A stretch of DNA of 48,872 nt from Halolactibacillus alkaliphilus (GCF_900115465.1 NZ_FOWN01000022.1:1-48872); one strand, 5' to 3'; counted from the first letter of the stretch, positions 9,143-17,054 are shown. The notes: generated by a model from the letters alone, not told the origin. A program made the numbers and translations.

Positions 9143-10102
9143 TTAAACTGTTTGACGTTCGATCAAAGTAATATCAAATTGAATATTCTCTTTATGTGTT
9201 GATAATACTTGATCTAACAAAGCTTCTCCCATTGATTTTAGCGGGATATGGACAGTTGTTAATTTTAATGCTTTTGCGATAGGCTCATCGTTTAGTCCGA
9301 TAATAGCAACATCTTCAGGTATAGTTAGACCAAATGCTTTAGCATGAATAAATAGTCCCGCTGCTACTTGATCGCTTGTGACAAGCAGCGCAGTTGGTGA
9401 TGTCTTTAGTTTCATGAGTTTTCTTAACACGTCCATGCTATCCTCTAAATATAATGCACCTTCAAAACAATAGTCCTGATTAAAGGGTAGATCATGTCGG
9501 GCTAAAAACGCATGATATGTTTCTTCTCGTACTTTTGCATGTGTGCCATGTCGGCGATAAATTGTATAACCGATGTTGCGGTGTCCTTTTTGATATAAAT
9601 ATTCTAAAGCTCGGTTAAATATACCTTGATGGTCAACAAAAACCGTCGAAAACTTATCTGAATGTCGTTGTTCTAAAAGGACAATCGGTCCGTACTGGAC
9701 GTAGGCTTCTAACACATGAAGTGGGGTCACTCTCGAACAAACGATCACCCCGTCCAATTGTTTTTGCCGCAACATCAGTAGCGCTTCTTGTTCTTTTTCC
9801 TGTTCATAGTTTGTCGGAAATAACATAAGGGTTTGTCCTTTTGCTTGTGCCTTGTCACTTATTCCAATAAGGACTTGCGCAAAATACGGGTGATCAAGAA
9901 AAGGTAAAATAACACCAATGACATTCGTTTTCCCTTTACTTAAATGAACCGCATTCATATTTTGCGAGTACCCTGTTTCTTCAATAGCCCGCTCAACCTT
10001 TATCCGCTTCGCGTCACTGACATAAGGGTGGTGATTTAATACGCGTGATACTGTCGTGACTGACACGCCTGCTCGTTTGGCTAAGTCTTTTATATTCGTC
10101 AT
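9143..10102 (-). CDS. LacI-family transcriptional repressor
   Basis: A 319-residue regulator. The N-terminal helix-turn-helix is canonical (IKDLAKRAGVSVTTVSRVLNHHPYVS), followed by a hinge and a periplasmic-binding-protein-like sugar-sensing core. SDQVAAGLFIHAKAFGLTIPEDVAIIGLNDEP is the signature late block. It is encoded next to the GH53 galactanase, so a galactoside or galacto-oligosaccharide inducer is a reasonable guess. A perfect 16-bp palindrome with the central CG typical of LacI operators lies about 110 bases upstream of its start (10210-10225), suggesting autoregulation. I found no second copy upstream of the galactanase. Similarity to galactose regulators is inferred from context only. 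Confidence 0.9.
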   Translation of the reverse strand: MTNIKDLAKRAGVSVTTVSRVLNHHPYVSDAKRIKVERAIEETGYSQNMNAVHLSKGKTNVIGVILPFLDHPYFAQVLIGISDKAQAKGQTLMLFPTNYEQEKEQEALLMLRQKQLDGVIVCSRVTPLHVLEAYVQYGPIVLLEQRHSDKFSTVFVDHQGIFNRALEYLYQKGHRNIGYTIYRRHGTHAKVREETYHAFLARHDLPFNQDYCFEGALYLEDSMDVLRKLMKLKTSPTALLVTSDQVAAGLFIHAKAFGLTIPEDVAIIGLNDEPIAKALKLTTVHIPLKSMGEALLDQVLSTHKENIQFDITLIERQTV

Positions 10103-10204
10103 AATGAGTACTTTACACCTCTTATTCCTATTAAGTCTCAGCTGTATTCCAGCATTTTTTTATGGTGGTTCATCCTTTACCTAAGACAATGTTTTAAAAA
10201 ACAC

Positions 10205-10233
10205 TTGCTATGAAACGCGTTTCATCGTCTAAA
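10205..10233 (+). promoter_or_regulatory. LacI-type operator, apparently inside a plus-strand promoter spacer
   Basis: The operator ATGAAACGCGTTTCAT (10210-10225) is a perfect 16-bp palindrome. On the plus strand it fills the spacer between TTGCTA (10205-10210) and TCTAAA (10228-10233), 17 bases apart. On the minus strand it lies upstream of the lacI-type gene. The operator call is strong; the plus-strand promoter is tentative. Confidence 0.65.
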
Positions 10234-10247
10234 CTAAAAAGATGAGA

Positions 10248-10297
10248 GGGTACACGCTGGCGTTAGGTTTTCCCGCGTAACGGCGTGTCCTTTTTTT
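10248..10297. terminator. Terminator at the 3' end of the galactanase gene
   Basis: GGTACACGC pairs with GCGTGTCC (right arm 10283-10290), with an inner CGTTA/TAACG stem. A run of seven T on the plus strand (10291-10297) overlaps the galactanase stop codon. The T-run makes it a better terminator for plus-strand transcription; on the minus strand the hairpin is followed by CTCTCATCTTTTTAG. Confidence 0.7.
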
Positions 10298-11438
10298 ATC
10301 TCTTAAAGACGTCTAACCCAGGTAAAGCATGGCCATTAAAATCAAATAAACCTTGATTAGCCCAGTGATTCCCTTCTTCTCCTCGCTCATTGATATAGTC
10401 CATTCCGGCTTGAGTTGCCCATGTAGCACCTTTAATAGGTAACCAACTAGGCTCCCAGTAAACAAAGCCTAAACCTTTATATCCATCACCTTTCACCTCA
10501 TCAATAGCGTCCGTTAAGTCTGTTAAAAAAGCTGTTTGACCTTCGGGACTGGCCGGATAACCAGCGATTTGGGCAAGTGTATCTGAAAAAATATTTTCTT
10601 CGCCCTCAGGTGACTTATCAGTAAAACCAAAAGCTGTTTCAACGACTATGAGATCTTTTTTAAAAAGCTTACCCGTTCTTATCATTGTTTTTGTTAGATC
10701 TACTAACGTTCCGTGCCAAAATGGATAATATGATAAGCCAATCACATCAAATTCGACACCACGGGCAGTGATTTCTTTAAACCAACGCTCATATAAATAA
10801 CTCGCCCCACCAAAATCTAAGTGAAGTATCACCTTCATATTAGGGTATTCTCGTGCCGCTTTGATGCCAGCCTTCAACAAGGCACTAAACCGATCAAATG
10901 CTTGTTGTCCCTTAAGCAATTCACCGGTTTTTTCATCTTCGAACTGGTGAGAAACTGATGAGAATATTGGGGTTTTTCCATCCGGCCATAACATCCCGTT
11001 GGTCACTTCATTTCCAACTTGTACATACTCCGGTAAAACGTTTTGCTCTTCTAATTTACGAAGAACATCTTTTGTGTATCTATAAACTTCCGTTTGTAAG
11101 TCATCAAAACTTAATTTTTCCCAATCCTTCGGTTTCACTTGTTTACCAGGGTCTGCCCAAAAGTCTGAATAATGGAGATTCAACATAAAGGCTAGACGCT
11201 CTGCTTTTAAGCGTTTGGCTAAGGCAATCGTTGTCTGTAAATCATTCGTACCACCACCATAAGGTTGACCAGCCTCATTATATGGATTGACCCACAACCT
11301 TAAGCGAATCAGATTAACACCAGACGACTTATAAATATTAAATATATCTGACGTTTGACCATGCTTATAAAACTTCCCATCACCATTTTCAACTGCTTTT
11401 TGCATTGATACATCTACTCCACGAATATCTAAACTCAT
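10296..11438 (-). CDS. Arabinogalactan endo-beta-1,4-galactanase, GH53, no signal peptide
   Basis: A 380-residue GH53 clan-A enzyme that cuts beta-1,4-galactan chains. Family blocks visible are IRGVDVSMQKAVENGDGKFY near the start, NLIRLRLWVNP, LNLHYSDFWADPGKQVKP, the acid/base Glu in VQVGNEVTNGMLWP, the nucleophile Glu in LIVVETAFGF, and GFVYWEPSWLP. Most GH53 enzymes are secreted, but here the catalytic domain begins at residue 1 with no signal peptide and no binding modules. The product should be cytoplasmic and act on imported galacto-oligosaccharides. GGAGG precedes the ATG. It is transcribed alone between a LacI regulator and a lactose/cellobiose PTS operon that could supply its substrates. 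Confidence 0.92.
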   Translation of the reverse strand: MSLDIRGVDVSMQKAVENGDGKFYKHGQTSDIFNIYKSSGVNLIRLRLWVNPYNEAGQPYGGGTNDLQTTIALAKRLKAERLAFMLNLHYSDFWADPGKQVKPKDWEKLSFDDLQTEVYRYTKDVLRKLEEQNVLPEYVQVGNEVTNGMLWPDGKTPIFSSVSHQFEDEKTGELLKGQQAFDRFSALLKAGIKAAREYPNMKVILHLDFGGASYLYERWFKEITARGVEFDVIGLSYYPFWHGTLVDLTKTMIRTGKLFKKDLIVVETAFGFTDKSPEGEENIFSDTLAQIAGYPASPEGQTAFLTDLTDAIDEVKGDGYKGLGFVYWEPSWLPIKGATWATQAGMDYINERGEEGNHWANQGLFDFNGHALPGLDVFKR

Positions 11439-11814
11439 ACTGACAACCTCCTAAGTGTCTTTCATAAATGATATTTTTCGTTAGGTAAATTAAAGAAAAG
11501 ATATTCTCACTCAAATAAGCATGTTTGCCTTCAATGATGCATCATCGATATGAGCCTCATACGCCAATAAACAGCAAGCGATACATGTAAGAAAGACGAT
11601 TCGTAGCCGTTAATTCCATCTATTGATCTATTGTTACTACTATAAGCGTAACGAATACCCCACCATTTGACAACTTAAATGTATCAATCTTATATTGTGA
11701 AAATTATCCGTGTTCGTTATCACATTCTAAACATAAAAAAAGAGCAAATAGCTAGGCTATCGGCTCTTCTTTTATTATGTTCCGGTTATTCATTCGCATG
11801 TTTGATTCATTGTG
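11439..11814. other. Intergenic region between the galactanase gene and the PTS operon end
   Basis: It holds the galactanase promoter region (no convincing -35/-10 pair seen) and the PTS operon terminator (11735-11768). No gene is visible on either strand. Confidence 0.5.
11735..11768. terminator. Terminator of the lactose/cellobiose PTS operon
   Basis: AGAGC...GCTCT arms, with inner AGCTA/TAGCT-type pairing, have A-runs on the left and T-rich sequence on the right. On the minus strand the stem is followed by TTTTTTTATG, about 50 bases after the EIIA stop. Confidence 0.75.
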
Positions 11815-12123
11815 CTACTTTTGATGTAGAAGAATAATTTCTTTTGCTAGATCCGTAAATGTCATACTTGTCATAAGATGGTCTTGTGCGTGTACCATAA
11901 GCAATGAAACTTCTGTTTTTTCCCCCTGCGCTTCCTTTGTAAGCAAAGCAGTTTGGCTATGATGGGCTTTTACAAACGCTCTTTCTGCTTGCTTAATTGA
12001 ATCATCGGCCTTTTCAAAGTCTCCCTCACGCGCCGCTTTAATCGCTTTCATTGCGTGACTTTTCGCATCGCCACTATGAGTAATGATCCCCATAATGACT
12101 TCCATAATTTTTTCGTTATTCAT
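11815..12123 (-). CDS. PTS lactose/cellobiose-type EIIA
   Basis: A 102-residue all-helical EIIA of the lactose/chitobiose family (LacF/CelC/ChbA). The phosphorylatable His is in the conserved segment MVHAQDHLMTSM, and GDAKSHAMKAIKAAREGDF is the family N-terminal helix pair. It accepts phosphate from HPr and passes it to the EIIB encoded just upstream. AAGGGTG precedes the ATG. It is the last gene of the operon EIIC - TIM-barrel-like - EIIB - EIIA, 11 bases after EIIB, with the terminator at 11735-11768. Substrate preference (cellobiose, chitobiose, lactose or a galactoside) cannot be set from EIIA. Confidence 0.92.
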   Translation of the reverse strand: MNNEKIMEVIMGIITHSGDAKSHAMKAIKAAREGDFEKADDSIKQAERAFVKAHHSQTALLTKEAQGEKTEVSLLMVHAQDHLMTSMTFTDLAKEIILLHQK

Positions 12124-12134
12124 CGCTTACACCC

Positions 12135-12452
12135 TTACTTCATTAATTTTTCCGCTAACATTAAGACATTTTCTCCGTTCATCATACCGTAGTCTGACAT
12201 TGGAATAACATCAACCGGTATATCTAATCCTGCAACTTTTTTCTTAAAATCATCTAACATAAAACGCACTTGTGGTCCCAGTAAAATCACATCAACCGTA
12301 GACTCTTTAATATAACTATCTGCTTCTGAAGAGGATAAAGCAAAGATCTGATGATGACGTGCCGTTTCCTTAGAAAAGTTTTGCATTTTTCCTACCAACA
12401 TACTTGTACTCATACCCGCTGCACACACCAACATGATGTTTTTATTCTCCAC
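12135..12452 (-). CDS. PTS lactose/cellobiose-type EIIB
   Basis: About 105 residues. The phosphocysteine P-loop is in MLVCAAGMSTSMLV near the N-terminus, and the family block VDVILLGPQVRFM follows. It transfers phosphate from the EIIA to the sugar during EIIC transport. I place the start at the GTG at 12452, because AAGGGG stands 8 bases upstream. The GTG three codons earlier (12461) overlaps that site and is less likely. It is in the operon 12 bases downstream of the TIM-barrel-like gene and just upstream of EIIA. Confidence 0.9.
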   Translation of the reverse strand: MENKNIMLVCAAGMSTSMLVGKMQNFSKETARHHQIFALSSSEADSYIKESTVDVILLGPQVRFMLDDFKKKVAGLDIPVDVIPMSDYGMMNGENVLMLAEKLMK

Positions 12453-12464
12453 ACTCAACACCCC

Positions 12465-13364
12465 TTATCTATTGATTGATCTTGCTACACGAGAAACCGT
12501 ATGACGCATACCCCTAATCGCTTTACTCATCGCAAATATATTTTCAACAGGCGCGAGACCACCATAACCTGCATCACCAATATGTTGAATATCAACACCG
12601 CAAATTTTATTCTGAATCGCCATCTGTTTAATCGTATCTTCATCAGAACTTTCCTGACTGGTACCTATTGCCGTCATCACCAGTCGGTCATGCGCATGAA
12701 CATATTGAACGATCTCTGTTAAAGTTGCTGCATCAAAACCTGGCACTGTTCCAACGGCCGGTACTAAAATAATGTCGGCGCCTTTATCGAGGAAGCTTTT
12801 TACTTGAGCTGTTGAAACAACCGGTTCATTCACCCCAGCACCATGCATTTTACCGGCAATAATTACTCCTGAGAAATGCTTTTTAGCTAATTCAATGGCC
12901 TTTTCTATTTCTTTGTTACTTACACCTGTTCCTGGATTTCCTGTGAGACAGACAAAATCCATACCTAATGCTTCGATGCGCTCAAAAGACGCTGTAGACG
13001 CTTGGCGACCTTGAGCAATTGCAAACGTTTCTTCAGCCATATCAGCTGTCGTATCTACAGGTTCTAAGTTAATACCGATAGGGCACCCTGTTAAATGATG
13101 AAGCTTTTCAACAAAGTCACATGCACTATGATCTAAACCAAAAATAACTGGTTCAAATACATCGACACCATTTAATAATATAAGATCTGCTCCAAAAGCA
13201 CGGGCCATTTCGGCATTTGTTATATCACCGATGAAAGACTCCCTTGGGGCGACATTTTCTGAACAAATTACTCGGCCTTCGCTTGCTTTTATACTTAGTT
13301 TTAATTCTTCTTTTGATAAAGATAATATGTCAGAAGCATTTGCACTTATTAAACGCTTAACCAT
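12465..13364 (-). CDS. Uncharacterised TIM-barrel-like protein of PTS operons
   Basis: A 299-residue protein with a (beta/alpha)8-type pattern: glycine-rich strand ends such as ADLILLNGVDVFEP, CPIGINLEP, DFVCLTGNPGTGVSNKEI, VIIAGKMHGAG, ADIILVPAVGTVPGFD and DIQHIGDAGYGGLAPVENI. It resembles the proteins named DUF7916 or, in older annotations, haloacid-dehalogenase-like or phosphoenolpyruvate-mutase-like, which recur in lactose/cellobiose PTS operons; I do not know a proven activity. GGGAGAG precedes the ATG. It sits between EIIC and EIIB inside the operon, so a role in processing the imported phosphosugar, as isomerase, aldolase or lyase, is a fair inference. The operon has no obvious phospho-glycosidase. 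Confidence 0.6.
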   Translation of the reverse strand: MVKRLISANASDILSLSKEELKLSIKASEGRVICSENVAPRESFIGDITNAEMARAFGADLILLNGVDVFEPVIFGLDHSACDFVEKLHHLTGCPIGINLEPVDTTADMAEETFAIAQGRQASTASFERIEALGMDFVCLTGNPGTGVSNKEIEKAIELAKKHFSGVIIAGKMHGAGVNEPVVSTAQVKSFLDKGADIILVPAVGTVPGFDAATLTEIVQYVHAHDRLVMTAIGTSQESSDEDTIKQMAIQNKICGVDIQHIGDAGYGGLAPVENIFAMSKAIRGMRHTVSRVARSINR

Positions 13365-13388
13365 GATGTTCTCTCCCTCAACGCTCTT

Positions 13389-14669
13389 TTAATTACTAGA
13401 TAATTCATCTGCCTTAAACCTTTTTTCAACCGCTAACACAAATGGTAAGTATAGTAAAATGTCGATAACAATTAAAGCTAGTTGTAAAATGGATGCACTC
13501 ACACTACCCGTTGCTAAAACACCACTGATAATCGGCGGCATTGTCCATGATGGTGCCGTATACGTGAGGGGTACTAAACCTGATAACATAGCAAAATAAG
13601 CAATGACTAAGTTAAAAATAGGCGCTAAAACAAACGGTACAATCAATAGAACGTTAAGAACAACTGGTACTCCAAACATTGTTGGCTCATTAATATTAAA
13701 CAAACCCGGAACAACTGTTAACGGTGTTAAGACACGCGATTGACGACTGGCGTGCTTTTTCTTTGCTAAATATGCCAAAGCTAAAACTAACCCAATCGTG
13801 GCACCCCCACCACCAATATAAACAAAGTTATCCATAAAAACTGTTGTGAAAATATGTTGTAATTCTTCACCGGCTTGATAAGCCGCTCGGTTTTGATCAA
13901 GATTAGATAACCAAAGTGGTTGCATAACCGAATTAACAATATTCCCACCGTGTATACCTACAAACCAAAACAAACTATTTAGACCTACTAAAATGGAAAC
14001 ACCGAATACGTTGTTACCAAGTAAGCCTAACGGCTTACCTAACACCACTTGAGCTAGTTCATGTATATGTGGCCAATTAAAGCTATCAATTAAGCCATAA
14101 ATAAATAACCAAAAGACAATTATTACTGCGCCAGGAATAATGGCACTAAAACTTTTCGCCACGGCTGGTGGTACACTATCTGGCAACTTAATTCTAATAT
14201 TCCGATTAATGAACCATTGATAGACATAACCATTTGTAAGACCTAAAATAATAGCAACAAATAAACCACGTGCAGCCATAAACGTTGTTGGCATTCCCGC
14301 GCCCATATCCGATACAACAAAAGGCGTAACGGTAATAAAAGCTGCCAACGACACAATACCTGAGGCAACACCATCGACTTTATACTGTTTAGTAAGGCTA
14401 TAAGCAATACCAAAGCTGGCGATTAAACCAATTAAACCAAAACTGCTATCGACACCTTTCCATAAGTAGCCGGAAACACCGATATTACCTAAAAACTCTT
14501 CCCATCCGGGAACTGGAAAACTGGCAATAACCATTAAAAGCGAACCAATAATGATGAGTGGCATAGCCATAGTAATCCCATCACGGATAGCAATTAAAAA
14601 TTTGTTGTTTCCTAACTTACCCGCAAATGGCATTAATTTTTCTTGTAACATCTGATTAATGTTTTTCAT
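13389..14669 (-). CDS. PTS lactose/cellobiose-type EIIC permease
   Basis: A 426-residue membrane permease with about ten hydrophobic segments and the family landmarks WFVGIHGGNIV and GLFNINEPTMFGVPVVLN (the NEP loop that binds sugar). It forms the channel for the EIIA and EIIB encoded downstream. AAAAGGAGG stands before the ATG. It is the first gene of the operon and starts downstream of a consensus promoter with a cre box and a ROK-type operator (14741-14803). Substrate is undetermined: CelB-type permeases carry cellobiose, lactose, chitobiose and related beta-disaccharides. Confidence 0.92.
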   Translation of the reverse strand: MKNINQMLQEKLMPFAGKLGNNKFLIAIRDGITMAMPLIIIGSLLMVIASFPVPGWEEFLGNIGVSGYLWKGVDSSFGLIGLIASFGIAYSLTKQYKVDGVASGIVSLAAFITVTPFVVSDMGAGMPTTFMAARGLFVAIILGLTNGYVYQWFINRNIRIKLPDSVPPAVAKSFSAIIPGAVIIVFWLFIYGLIDSFNWPHIHELAQVVLGKPLGLLGNNVFGVSILVGLNSLFWFVGIHGGNIVNSVMQPLWLSNLDQNRAAYQAGEELQHIFTTVFMDNFVYIGGGGATIGLVLALAYLAKKKHASRQSRVLTPLTVVPGLFNINEPTMFGVPVVLNVLLIVPFVLAPIFNLVIAYFAMLSGLVPLTYTAPSWTMPPIISGVLATGSVSASILQLALIVIDILLYLPFVLAVEKRFKADELSSN

Positions 14670-14740
14670 TTAAATCCTCCTTTTTATCATTTATTTATTT
14701 TTTATAACTAAATTAATAGCATTGTTGCCATTAACGATAT

Positions 14741-14765
14741 AATTGATTACTTTTTATAATCAATT
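14741..14765. promoter_or_regulatory. ROK-repressor operator at the PTS operon start
   Basis: Perfect 9-bp arms AATTGATTA and TAATCAATT around a 7-base centre. It lies immediately downstream of the operon's -10 box, so a bound repressor would block transcription. Confidence 0.7.
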
Positions 14766-14773
14766 ACACCGTT

Positions 14774-14803
14774 ATTATAAAACGAGACTGAAACCGTTGT
14801 CAA
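14774..14803 (-). promoter_or_regulatory. PTS operon promoter with overlapping cre box
   Basis: On the minus strand, TTGACA (14798-14803) and TATAAT (14774-14779) are both perfect, separated by 18 bases. The plus-strand 14-mer TGAAACCGTTGTCA (14789-14802) matches the cre consensus TGWAANCGNTNWCA at every position and covers most of -35. CcpA repression in glucose is predicted. Confidence 0.85.
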
Positions 14804-14816
14804 TAGATTTTAAGCA

Positions 14817-14851
14817 ATTAATTATTATTTATAATTAATATGTGTTATAAT
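14817..14851 (+). promoter_or_regulatory. ROK regulator promoter with second operator
   Basis: Extended -10 TGTTATAAT (14843-14851) about 30 bases before the regulator's ATG. A second palindrome (14817-14839), with arms ATTAATTAT and ATAATTAAT and a 5-base centre, covers the -35 region. It resembles the operator at 14741-14765, so autoregulation is likely. Confidence 0.65.
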
Positions 14852-14880
14852 TTAGAAATAATGCGATTAAAGGGGCGGAT

Positions 14881-16074
14881 ATGATGTCTTTAACAAAAAA
14901 ACAACAACTTATACGTGCAACGATCTTAGACAAGATATATGCCGAGCGACCGATATCTCGAATTGATATTGCTAAAGATACTGGTATCACTCCAGCAACA
15001 GTCAGTACGATAACAGCCGCTCTTTTAGAAGAAGGTCACGTTTTAGAAATAGGACAAATGGATAGCCAGTCTACAGCTGGAAGAAAGAAGATTCTATTAG
15101 ACATTCCTAAAACACATGCATACTTTATTGGCTCTGAAATATCCGAATCTCGTTTTACCTTCGTTCTAACGGATAATACGGGTGATGTTATAACGAGAGA
15201 AAAACACTATCCTTCTGATCAGTTAGCTATGCATTCTATAACTGACTATATCCAAACATTAAAGCGCTTTTTAGCTTCAATTAATCAACCTGTAAGAGCG
15301 ATTGGCATTAGTCTTCCAGGTCATTTCAACCAACAAAAGCCTAAAGAGATTCTCACAAATAATGCCCGTTGGGAGCACTTTAACTTACAGACATTACAGG
15401 CAGAGTTTTCACAGCCAATATATTTTGATAATAATGTGAATGCGATGGCATTAGCCAAACGCTTATTCACCCACGAGAAACAATCAGATAACTTTATTTA
15501 TTTCCATGTTGGACACGGCATGCATTATTCATATATGTTTGAAAATAAGTTATACCGAAAAGATAATTATTTAATAGGCGAGATGGGACATACCATTGTG
15601 AATCCAGAAGGAGAGTTATGTGAATGTGGCAAATACGGGTGTCTCCAAACTTATGCAAGTGAGACGTGGCTAATGAAAAAGGCGCGTTTAGTTTATCAAT
15701 CAAATAATACAAGCTTTCTTAGAGAGTTAAGTGTTAGTGAAGAAGAGTTAACATTCGATAACGTCCTTACCGCCGCGAAACTTGGCGATCGCACCGTTAC
15801 ATCGTTGCTGCATCAAGCAATTAAATACTTAGCTGTATCATTAACAAATTTAAATATGATGATTGATGCAAAAAAAGTCTATGTGCATGGGAAAATCTTT
15901 AAATACACACCACTAATTGACCTGTTGCATGAACAACTAGCTTTTAAGCCTTTGTTAGCTGGGTTTGAGAAACGACAAGAAGTGCTTCTAGAACCATATA
16001 GTCCTTTTAGCGGTGCAGTCGGAGGGTCGGCTATTGCTATCACGTATGATTTAATTGACTTTCCGAAAAATTAA
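14881..16074 (+). CDS. ROK-family transcriptional repressor (NagC/XylR type)
   Basis: A 397-residue regulator. An N-terminal winged helix (about 10-65, RIDIAKDTGITPATVSTITAALLEEGHV) is followed by an ASKHA-fold ROK domain. The zinc-binding motif of ROK proteins is intact in ELCECGKYGCLQTYASE. The phosphate-1-like glycine motif is weak: the position after IYFHVGHGMHYSYMF lacks the GTGIGGG of active kinases, and the catalytic Asp region reads YFDNNVNAMAL instead of ENDAN. It therefore looks like a sensor rather than a kinase. AAAGGGG lies before the ATG. It is divergent from the PTS operon, with two A/T-rich palindromic operators between them. The inducer is probably the imported phosphosugar. 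Confidence 0.9.
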   Translation: MMSLTKKQQLIRATILDKIYAERPISRIDIAKDTGITPATVSTITAALLEEGHVLEIGQMDSQSTAGRKKILLDIPKTHAYFIGSEISESRFTFVLTDNTGDVITREKHYPSDQLAMHSITDYIQTLKRFLASINQPVRAIGISLPGHFNQQKPKEILTNNARWEHFNLQTLQAEFSQPIYFDNNVNAMALAKRLFTHEKQSDNFIYFHVGHGMHYSYMFENKLYRKDNYLIGEMGHTIVNPEGELCECGKYGCLQTYASETWLMKKARLVYQSNNTSFLRELSVSEEELTFDNVLTAAKLGDRTVTSLLHQAIKYLAVSLTNLNMMIDAKKVYVHGKIFKYTPLIDLLHEQLAFKPLLAGFEKRQEVLLEPYSPFSGAVGGSAIAITYDLIDFPKN

Positions 16075-16145
16075 GAAATGACATTGAACTTCTCACTTAA
16101 CGTTGACACGCGTGAAAAGAACGGCTTTTTATGCAAAGCGCCCTA

Positions 16146-16204
16146 AAAACACAAATAACGTCACATCAAGGCACTTTCCCTTTGACGTGACGCTATTTGT
16201 GTTT
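16146..16204. terminator. Bidirectional terminator between convergent genes
   Basis: Very long hairpin: AAACACAAATA with ACGTCACATCAA pairs with the TTGACGTGACG and TATTTGTGTTT side, with minor mismatches, around a short loop. It ends the ROK regulator transcript and the minus-strand membrane-protein transcript. Confidence 0.8.
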
Positions 16205-16250
16205 AGCTATGCTATTTTCAAAAACGGAATGAACCTACCCTTTAAAACAT

Positions 16251-16916
16251 TTATTTAAGTGACTTTCTAAATTCTCCATACCCTATGAATATTACCCATA
16301 CATAAGCAAGTGTCTTCGGAATCATCAGCATACCCACTAGCATATGAACTTGAGCCCAAAGAACAACCGGAATATAAAAGCCAAAAGATAAAACGACGGC
16401 AAGCGCGATTTTTTTGGCGTTTTTATCGTTGTGACGAACACCACTTTTGTAAAATAGAACGATGATTATAAGTCCCATAATCGCAAAAGGAATATTACGA
16501 TGAATCGCCCATGTAATAGACGGCTCATAGATAAACCACTGATTTTGTGGAAAGAAACAAAGAGCGATTCGAACCGTCGCAAGAAGCCATATCACTATAT
16601 CCAGTTTTGGAACGTTCGTAATCTGATAACGTTTTTTCCAAATTGTATATAATATTAAATAGAAGATGGTCATTGTAATAGAGGTGACAAACTTGCCAAA
16701 ACCAAGCGATACCGCATGATCTTCAAACCCTGTCGTCATCAAAGCTATGATTCTGGGAATCAGATGGAATGCATCTCCTAAACCTAAGGTAACAGACATG
16801 ATACCAAATAACTTAAAGTATTGATTTCCTTTAGATTTCCTAATCATTATAATTCCAATGAAAATGACTGTACTAAGATACGTAATGTGAAAAATTGGTT
16901 CCATAATTGCTTGCAT
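16251..16916 (-). CDS. Seven-segment membrane protein of unknown function
   Basis: A 221-residue integral membrane protein with about seven hydrophobic stretches and short loops. Examples are FHITYLSTVIFIGIIMI, FVTSITMTIFYLILYTI, IVIWLLATVRIALCFF, FAIMGLIIIVLFY, LAVVLSFGFYIPVVLW and TLAYVWVIFIGYG. I do not recognise a named family. The start at 16916 (MQAIMEPIFH) is chosen because AAAGGAGC lies 6 bases upstream; the longer frame (to 16994) has no ribosome binding site and would run into the regulatory direct repeat. It is divergent from a two-component system, and the shared upstream region contains a tandem 8-bp repeat that the response regulator probably binds. It is therefore probably a regulon member in membrane or stress physiology. 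Confidence 0.7.
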   Translation of the reverse strand: MQAIMEPIFHITYLSTVIFIGIIMIRKSKGNQYFKLFGIMSVTLGLGDAFHLIPRIIALMTTGFEDHAVSLGFGKFVTSITMTIFYLILYTIWKKRYQITNVPKLDIVIWLLATVRIALCFFPQNQWFIYEPSITWAIHRNIPFAIMGLIIIVLFYKSGVRHNDKNAKKIALAVVLSFGFYIPVVLWAQVHMLVGMLMIPKTLAYVWVIFIGYGEFRKSLK

Positions 16917-16991
16917 AAAAAAGCTCCTTTTTAAGTTAAATTGACTGACACTTATGAGTATAGCGAAGCCATATAACATAGGATTTACGCG

Positions 16992-17010
16992 CATCTTAAT
17001 TCCATCTTAA
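16992..17010. promoter_or_regulatory. Tandem direct repeat, likely OmpR/PhoP-type response-regulator site
   Basis: CATCTTAA at 16992-16999 and again at 17003-17010, exactly 11 bp apart (TTAAGATG on the minus strand). One-helical-turn tandem repeats are how PhoP/OmpR-type regulators bind. It lies between the membrane-protein gene and the response-regulator gene. Confidence 0.6.
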
Positions 17011-17045
17011 ATCGATTAAGGGCTGCTCTTTCAAATGAACGGCTA

Positions 17046-17054
17046 TGGTATAAT
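17046..17054 (+). promoter_or_regulatory. Extended -10 promoter of the two-component operon
   Basis: TGGTATAAT is a perfect extended -10, 24 bases before the response-regulator ATG. The -35 region is poor, which fits activation from the upstream direct repeat. Confidence 0.6.
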
